Part shown: piece after piece, positions 5,571 through 9,801 of the stretch | Layout: every line of letters starts with the position of its first letter | Position numbering within the stretch: the first letter of the stretch is position 1 | Source: Spirochaeta sp. | GTDB lineage: Bacteria; Spirochaetota; Spirochaetia; DSM-27196; Alkalispirochaetaceae | DNA length: 9,801 nt | Direction: 5' to 3' | NCBI GenBank assembly: GCA_027859055.1 | Contig: JAQIBO010000259.1 | Coordinates: 1-9,801 of the forward strand | Notes under the pieces: generated by a model | What the model was told of the DNA's origin: nothing | Databases searched by the model: none | What the model saw: only the letters and a program-made list of their open reading frames with translations | Made by a program: the position numbers and the translations under genes

Positions 5571-6484
5571 TCCCGGAACCCGCTCACCAGACGGAGCAAG
5601 TCAACGCGGCTTCCCGCTCCGGTCTTTTTAAACACGTTATAGACGTGGGTGCGTACCGTTGCAAACGAAAGGTGCAGGCGGTCGGCGATCTCCTGATTGC
5701 TCAATCCTTGACTGATCAGCCTGATCACCTCAACCTCCCGGGGCGTAATACCGTAGGAGCTGATAAACGCCGCGTGAATCTCGTCGTCCTGGATAAGCGC
5801 CGCCGGCCGGGTGATATACCGGACAAAGGCGGCGATCGAGAGCACCGACCACACGATATAGTAAAGAAAGTCGAGACTGAGATCGATCTGCTGGAGACCG
5901 GGAATCCGTTCCAGCAGCGTATACACCACAGCGGATGCGACGGCGAAGACCGCGTTCAGATAACCCAGGCGAACGAGGAACCACGCCATCGTCGGTGTCT
6001 GCGCGGTACCGCCGTGACGGATCAGAACGATACCAAATACCAGCAGGCACGCCGAAATTGTGTACATATACGCCGGAGCGGTGCGCAACGCCAGGCCGAT
6101 CTCCCCGATCATGAACAGCGTCGTCTGCATACCCATCGCAGCGATCGCCACCACGGCTGTTCCCAGGACAAGGCCCCGATGCACACCGTCAAGATGCACA
6201 AGCGCCCACGCCACGCTGCCGTACACAACGACTCCCAACACAAGGCCGAGAATTGTCCGGAGTTGCGAGTACTGAAACGGCACCGCCGTCGCATCCCGGG
6301 GGACAGACTCAAGGTACATCGAAACGAGGACGAGCAAGAGGGAGATAAACAGACCGATATTGGCAACGAGAAACGCCCGTGTTATAGGGGTACGCAGGCG
6401 GTAATGGAGTAGACCCAGTGCGACGGCACCGCCGGTTCCCGCGGACATCAGCAGAATGTAGACGAACAACAGCACATGATTCAC
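5567..6484 (-). CDS. LuxR-type transcriptional regulator with seven-helix membrane N-terminal domain
   Basis: About 305 residues. The first 220 or so contain roughly seven hydrophobic helices (from NHVLLFVYILLMSAG to FLYYIVWSVLSIAAFVRYIT), so the protein sits in the inner membrane. The last 61 residues (245-305) are a complete LuxR/GerE helix-turn-helix domain: ITPREVEVIRLISQGLSNQEIADRLHLSFATVRTHVYNVFKKTG. No receiver domain or other ligand domain is visible, so the membrane part probably senses something or holds the DNA-binding domain at the membrane. I chose GTG 6484 because it begins just before the first helix; the frame is open further upstream, but that part only reads the preceding gene out of frame. 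There is no strong ribosome binding site. The gene follows the lipoprotein hydrolase gene by 40 nt on the same strand, so cotranscription and regulation of neighbouring genes are likely guesses. Regulators of this layout are common in Spirochaetota and some Bacteroidota. Confidence 0.85.
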   Translation of the reverse strand: MNHVLLFVYILLMSAGTGGAVALGLLHYRLRTPITRAFLVANIGLFISLLLVLVSMYLESVPRDATAVPFQYSQLRTILGLVLGVVVYGSVAWALVHLDGVHRGLVLGTAVVAIAAMGMQTTLFMIGEIGLALRTAPAYMYTISACLLVFGIVLIRHGGTAQTPTMAWFLVRLGYLNAVFAVASAVVYTLLERIPGLQQIDLSLDFLYYIVWSVLSIAAFVRYITRPAALIQDDEIHAAFISSYGITPREVEVIRLISQGLSNQEIADRLHLSFATVRTHVYNVFKKTGAGSRVDLLRLVSGFRE

Positions 6485-6524
6485 ACCGGAAGTGTACGGT
6501 GGAACCGGCGTCCGCGCAAGAAAT

Positions 6525-7598
6525 CTATTCAATTGGTGCCAGCACGCGCCGGCGGATTTCGCGAACGAACCGTTCCGGCTCGTGATACGGCACGTTGTGC
6601 CCGGACCGTTCAAACCAGATGAACTCCTTGTGCGGCGCTTCCAGAGCGGTGAAATAGCGCCAGGTAAAATCCTGAACACAGTTCTCGTCGTAACGACCGG
6701 TGAAGAAAAACGTCGGCACGCCAACTGCGGGAACGTCGCGCTCAAAATCGAGAGTGTGAAGCTGGGGATAAATCGTCCGAACGCCACGGAGCAATCCGCG
6801 AATCGCGTGAAACGAGTTGACCAGCGTGTATTCCGGAGGAAAGACCATGCGCGTAAACGACGGTTCCGCCGACGGATGCGGCGAATAGGCGTGGACTTTC
6901 TGAAAAAGATATTCGTACTGGTTGCCATCTGCCTGGGAATACGGAGGCGGTCCCATTTCCCACAGACGTTTGACCACTCGCATGTCCCCGCGGCGCCCCG
7001 CTTCGTTCAACGCGTACCGGTACCCGTGGACGTCGTTTTCTCTCGTGTTGACCTGTTGGGCCACGCCCACGTAGGCAGAAAAGAGGTCCGGACGACGGGC
7101 AACCGCCTTCAGACCGACGATGGTGCCCCAGGAATGCCCCACCAGAACGACCTGTTCCTGGTCAAACCGGTTCTGCAAGTATTCGGTCAGGGCAATCGTG
7201 TCGTCGACGTAGTCGGAAACGCGTACCGAACCCCAATCCGCCGACCGGTACGACATCCCCGCGCCCGGCTGGTCCCAGTTGACAAATACCACGTCCCGTT
7301 CCAGCGCGGCGAGATATTCCGTCGTCCATCCTATCTCTGTACCGGCTGGTCCTCCCGCGAGATACAACAGAATCGGTGCGGTCCGATCGTGCCCGCGGAT
7401 CACAAGGCCGTGGTCGCGTCCATCAATGGTGACCATCTCCCGTGTTGCGATTGCATCGAGTACGGGGTCTCCTGCGTTATCGGTGATTGGCGGCGTCGCG
7501 GCGCACCCGACAACCGAACCGAGAGCTATCAGCGTCATACCGAGGACTGCAACCAGGCCAATCGGCCGTACAAATGAATAGTTGTGTGTGGGTTTCAT
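6525..7598 (-). CDS. lipoprotein alpha/beta hydrolase, proline iminopeptidase-like
   Basis: A 357-residue alpha/beta-fold hydrolase. The N-terminus (1-32) is a lipoprotein signal: a short basic start, a hydrophobic stretch IGLVAVLGMTLIALG and the lipobox VVGC with C32 as the acylated residue. The enzyme should therefore be anchored outside the cytoplasmic membrane. The catalytic triad is visible as S156 in VGHSWGT, D304 in GRYDENC and H334 in SGHNVPYHEPERF. VFVNWDQPGAG (104-114) matches the WDQRGxG signature of the S33 prolyl iminopeptidase branch. The oxyanion segment HGGPG is changed to AGGPAG (81-86), so peptidase activity is not assured; an esterase or lactonase is equally possible. ATG 7598 begins the signal peptide; an in-frame GTG nine codons upstream is less likely. 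I see no good ribosome binding site. It is divergent from the MFS transporter gene and lies 40 nt upstream of the LuxR-type gene. Confidence 0.85.
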   Translation of the reverse strand: MKPTHNYSFVRPIGLVAVLGMTLIALGSVVGCAATPPITDNAGDPVLDAIATREMVTIDGRDHGLVIRGHDRTAPILLYLAGGPAGTEIGWTTEYLAALERDVVFVNWDQPGAGMSYRSADWGSVRVSDYVDDTIALTEYLQNRFDQEQVVLVGHSWGTIVGLKAVARRPDLFSAYVGVAQQVNTRENDVHGYRYALNEAGRRGDMRVVKRLWEMGPPPYSQADGNQYEYLFQKVHAYSPHPSAEPSFTRMVFPPEYTLVNSFHAIRGLLRGVRTIYPQLHTLDFERDVPAVGVPTFFFTGRYDENCVQDFTWRYFTALEAPHKEFIWFERSGHNVPYHEPERFVREIRRRVLAPIE

Positions 7599-7624
7599 GC
7601 TGCGGAGTGTGGGTGTTGTTACCA

Positions 7625-7654
7625 TTCACGGGCATCGGAATTCCGTCGTATATC
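7625..7654 (+). promoter_or_regulatory. weak candidate promoter of the MFS/methyltransferase pair with a palindrome in its spacer
   Basis: TTCACG (7625-7630) and TATATC (7649-7654) each match the sigma-70 consensus at 4 of 6 positions with an 18-bp spacer. The perfect 10-bp palindrome CGGAATTCCG (7636-7645) lies between them, where a bound regulator could block transcription. It sits in the 102-bp divergent region between the hydrolase and transporter genes. The match is modest. Confidence 0.3.
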
Positions 7655-7700
7655 ACCGGCCGGGGTTGCCGGACCCGCCGGGATACATGATGATTCGCCG

Positions 7701-8885
7701 GTGACACTCAAAACTGAACGACTCAATACGGCGGGGTACTTCTGGGCACTTGCGGCCCTGGGAATTGTCGTGGCCTCTATCGGGCCGTCCCTGCCGACGC
7801 TGGCCGGACTGACCGGGGAAACACTCGGCGCGGTCGGGCTTGCCTTTGCCGCGTACCGCGCGGGCTACATGGTGGGCTCTCTTGGCGGCGGTGCGGCGCT
7901 GGATCGGCTGTCGGGAAACCGACTGCTCGGCGCGGCGATCCTCCTGATGGTGGGTGCCCTGACGGTTGTGCCCCTCGTACCGACGTTGCCACTTCTGTTG
8001 ACTGTGTTTGGTGTTGTCGGGGTCGGCGGCGGTGTTGTCGAGGTTGGCGGCAATACACTTCTGGTGTGGCTGTACCGCGAGCGGGTGGGCCCATGGATGA
8101 ACGCGCTCCATTTCGCCTTCGGAATCGGAGCGATTTTGAGCCCCATTCTTATCGGTCAGGCGATGCGCCTGACCGGTTCTCTCGTTCCGGCGTATCTGGT
8201 CGGCGCGGCAGTGGCGCTTCCCGGGGCGGTGATGCTCTTCCTTGCGGCAACGCCGACGGCTCCGGAAAAGCGTGACGGCGACGATGTTGCGACGGATACG
8301 CCCACAGTTGTTCTCGTCGCGCTTCTGTTGCTTCTGTACGTCGGTTCAGAGGCGAGTTTCGGCGGTTGGATCTATGCATGGGCAACAGCGACGCACACCC
8401 TTACGCCGGTTCGTGCCGGAACCGTAACGGCGGCGTTCTGGGCAACCCTCACCGCCGGCCGCCTTCTGGCAATTCCGGTCGCCGCCCGGTACTCCTCGCA
8501 GAAAATTCTCATCGGCTCGGTCCTTGGGTCGGGGCTCAGTGTGGCACTGCTTGCATCACCCGCGGGATCAGCATCGGAGGTGGTGCTGTGGATCGGCGCA
8601 CTGGGGGCCGGTTTTTCGATGGCGGCGGTCTTTCCCACGACGATGTCATTCGCCGGTCGGCACATGCGCGTCACCGGCAGGACGTCGCGATGGTTCTTTA
8701 TTGGAGCCGGGGCGGGGGGCATGACGATTCCGTGGAGCATGGGGCAACTCATGGACGGGCCCGGTGCAATCGCCGTGATGCCGGCAATTCTCGGCGTCAT
8801 CCTGTGTATGGGCGGAATTCTTGCCGTGCTGCTGCACCGGGTTACCCGCGCCCGGCCGCTGCAATCCGGAAATTCGCCCTTTTGA
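7701..8885 (+). CDS. MFS transporter, FHS (fucose/glucose-galactose/MFSD4-like) type
   Basis: About 394 residues with some twelve hydrophobic helices and a central polar loop near 186-200 (TAPEKRDGDDVATDTP), the normal major facilitator plan of two six-helix halves. The first inter-helix loop has GGGAALDRLSGNRLL (62-76), a version of MFS motif A. The segment GVGGGVVEVGGNTLLVWLY (107-125) followed by MNALHFAFGIGAILSPILIG (133-152) is typical of the FHS family (FucP, MFSD4), which moves sugars by proton or sodium symport. YVGSEASFGGWIYAWA (213-228) opens the second half in the same style. The substrate cannot be read from the sequence. I chose GTG 7701 because the first helix begins about ten residues later; the 39 codons upstream read as polar non-membrane sequence. 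The start lacks a clear ribosome binding site. The methyltransferase gene follows after 23 nt, so the two are probably cotranscribed and may deal with the same compound. Confidence 0.85.
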   Translation: MTLKTERLNTAGYFWALAALGIVVASIGPSLPTLAGLTGETLGAVGLAFAAYRAGYMVGSLGGGAALDRLSGNRLLGAAILLMVGALTVVPLVPTLPLLLTVFGVVGVGGGVVEVGGNTLLVWLYRERVGPWMNALHFAFGIGAILSPILIGQAMRLTGSLVPAYLVGAAVALPGAVMLFLAATPTAPEKRDGDDVATDTPTVVLVALLLLLYVGSEASFGGWIYAWATATHTLTPVRAGTVTAAFWATLTAGRLLAIPVAARYSSQKILIGSVLGSGLSVALLASPAGSASEVVLWIGALGAGFSMAAVFPTTMSFAGRHMRVTGRTSRWFFIGAGAGGMTIPWSMGQLMDGPGAIAVMPAILGVILCMGGILAVLLHRVTRARPLQSGNSPF

Positions 8886-8908
8886 GCAGATATTGATATG
8901 TTGAAACC

Positions 8909-9757
8909 ATGGAAACACAAGAACTGAAGGGGCCGATACATCGACTCGGTCATTGGATTGTTGACCGATTCGTGAACCTTCCCCGGTGGGTGCGTTTGCC
9001 CCTGTGGCGGTACTGGCACGCCAAGATGATTAACTGGGATACCGAATATGACGGGGTGCGCTTCATGAACTATGGATACGCGCCGATCGACGCTCCCGAT
9101 CTTGTATTGGAGCCGGAGGATCGCACGGAACCGTACGGAGCGCACTTGTACCACGTCGCCGTCTCACACGTTCCCGTCGCCGACAAGGAAATCCTCGAGG
9201 TGAGTTCCGGTCGCGGAGGGGGAGCGTCGTATATCGCCCGCTATTTGCAACCGCGGCGGTACGTCGGACTTGACATCAGCGACAAGAACGTCGAGGCGTG
9301 CGAACGAATCTACGGGGAACTGACCAACGTCGAGTTTGTCCAGGGTGAGGCGGAACGACTGCCCTTTCCGGAAGACGCATTTGACCACGTGGTCAGCGTG
9401 GAAGCGTCCCGCGCCTACGGTGACGTCATGCAGTTCTTTGCGGAGGTACGGCGAGTGCTCCGTCCCGAAGGAACCTTTCTGCTGACCGACATGCGGTGGT
9501 ACCCCGACATGGAGGCGCTGAAAGCGCAAATTCGTGAGGCCGGATTCGCGATTGAGAGTGAAGTGGATATCGCCCCCAACGTGGTGCGCGCGCTGGAGCG
9601 GGACAACGAGCGCAAAGTGGAGCTGATCCAGCGACGCGTGCCCAAAATGTTTCTTTCCGCGTTCAGTGAGTTTGCCGGAACGATCGGCAGTGACCGTTAT
9701 CGCGCCTTCGCCGACGGTCGGATGAACTACTTCAGCTGGAACCTGCGCCCCGCGTGA
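8909..9757 (+). CDS. class I SAM-dependent methyltransferase, phthiotriol/fatty-acid O-methyltransferase-like
   Basis: A 282-residue class I methyltransferase. SAM-binding motif I is ILEVSSGRGGGASYIARYL (95-113), followed by the acidic residue D122 in YVGLDIS, GEAERLPFPEDAFD (146-159), VVSVEASRAYGD (161-172) and VLRPEGTFLLTDMR (183-196). By memory of the family, LEVSxGxGGGASY, VEAS and the N-terminal RYW and MNYGY segment resemble the mycobacterial phthiotriol/phenolphthiotriol dimycocerosate methyltransferase and the related fatty-acid O-methyltransferases (about 270 residues), more than ubiquinone/menaquinone C-methyltransferases. The substrate is thus perhaps a long-chain lipid hydroxyl or carboxyl group, but this is inference. 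It is soluble, with no signal peptide. ATG 8909 is the only good start near the conserved N-terminus; no clear ribosome binding site is seen. It lies 23 nt after the MFS transporter gene on the same strand. A role in the menaquinone pathway of the earlier operon cannot be fully excluded. Confidence 0.8.
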   Translation: METQELKGPIHRLGHWIVDRFVNLPRWVRLPLWRYWHAKMINWDTEYDGVRFMNYGYAPIDAPDLVLEPEDRTEPYGAHLYHVAVSHVPVADKEILEVSSGRGGGASYIARYLQPRRYVGLDISDKNVEACERIYGELTNVEFVQGEAERLPFPEDAFDHVVSVEASRAYGDVMQFFAEVRRVLRPEGTFLLTDMRWYPDMEALKAQIREAGFAIESEVDIAPNVVRALERDNERKVELIQRRVPKMFLSAFSEFAGTIGSDRYRAFADGRMNYFSWNLRPA

Positions 9758-9770
9758 GGGGGCGGGCCCC

Positions 9771-9801
9771 GGCGCTCTGGCGCCCGGCGCCCGGCGCCCG
9801 G
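9771..9801. repeat. GC-only 7-bp tandem repeat with adjoining hairpin, cut by the window edge
   Basis: GGCGCCC is repeated three times head to tail from 9779 to 9799, and GG of a fourth copy ends the window. Just before it, GGCGC (9771-9775) can pair with GCGCC (9780-9784) around TCTG. It lies 13 nt after the methyltransferase stop and might act as a GC-rich transcription end, though no T-run is visible. The array may continue beyond the window. Confidence 0.75.

Noticed and set aside
6485..6928. A 148-codon upstream extension of the LuxR-type frame
   Set aside because: It lies on the same strand in another frame over the 3' part of the hydrolase gene, is rich in Arg and Ser without any domain, and the membrane helices start only after GTG 6484.
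7584..7700. N-terminal extension of the MFS transporter from GTG/ATG-like starts upstream
   Set aside because: The 39 residues are polar and Cys/Arg-rich, unlike an MFS N-terminus, and the extension would overlap the divergent hydrolase start and the candidate promoter.
8909..9757. Methyltransferase as MenG/UbiE, completing the quinone operon
   Set aside because: The motif style (LEVSxGxGGGASY, N-terminal RYW region) fits the phthiotriol/fatty-acid O-methyltransferase group better, and the gene is over 3 kb away from the operon behind other transcription units.
1..9801. CRISPR arrays, tRNA or rRNA genes, insertion sequence ends or phage genes
   Set aside because: I found no spaced repeats of suitable length, no RNA gene landmarks and no transposase or phage protein motifs on either strand.

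Overview
The window is a GC-rich stretch of a bacterial chromosome with no RNA genes, insertion sequence or CRISPR array. Its gene set is a MEDS-domain sensor relic next to a HisKA_2-type kinase, a LuxR regulator with a seven-helix membrane N-terminus, and an FHS-type MFS carrier. This mix resembles free-living Spirochaetota, but that is an inference from gene style, not a proof.

Layout. Positions 1-1255 (minus strand) hold what looks like one decayed sensor kinase, MEDS - GAF-like - PAS - HisKA_2. The MEDS part is still an open frame. Downstream of it I see a frameshift, a truncated PAS domain, and a deletion that removes the stretch just after the phospho-acceptor histidine motif. Positions 1301-2251 (minus) encode an HpcH/HpaI-type aldolase with a good sigma-70-like promoter. 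This gene diverges from a plus-strand operon at about 2350-5536, whose three genes are joined by ATGA stop/start overlaps: a type II NADH dehydrogenase-like flavoprotein, a MenA/UbiA prenyltransferase and a polyprenyl diphosphate synthase-like protein. Together they read as a compact respiratory quinone module: tail synthesis, tail attachment to the ring, and quinone reduction. Two of the three carry unusual changes at substrate-binding motifs.

The operon converges on a minus-strand pair (7598 to 5567): a lipoprotein alpha/beta hydrolase of the proline-iminopeptidase type, followed 40 nt later by the membrane LuxR-type regulator. From a 102-bp divergent region the plus-strand pair 7701-9757 starts: an FHS-family MFS transporter followed 23 nt later by a SAM methyltransferase resembling the mycobacterial phthiotriol/fatty-acid O-methyltransferase group. 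The window ends in a GC-only tandem heptamer repeat.

I see no clearly new defence or mobile system. The points most worth checking are the altered quinone operon, the methyltransferase outside its best-known lineage, and the staged decay of the sensor kinase.
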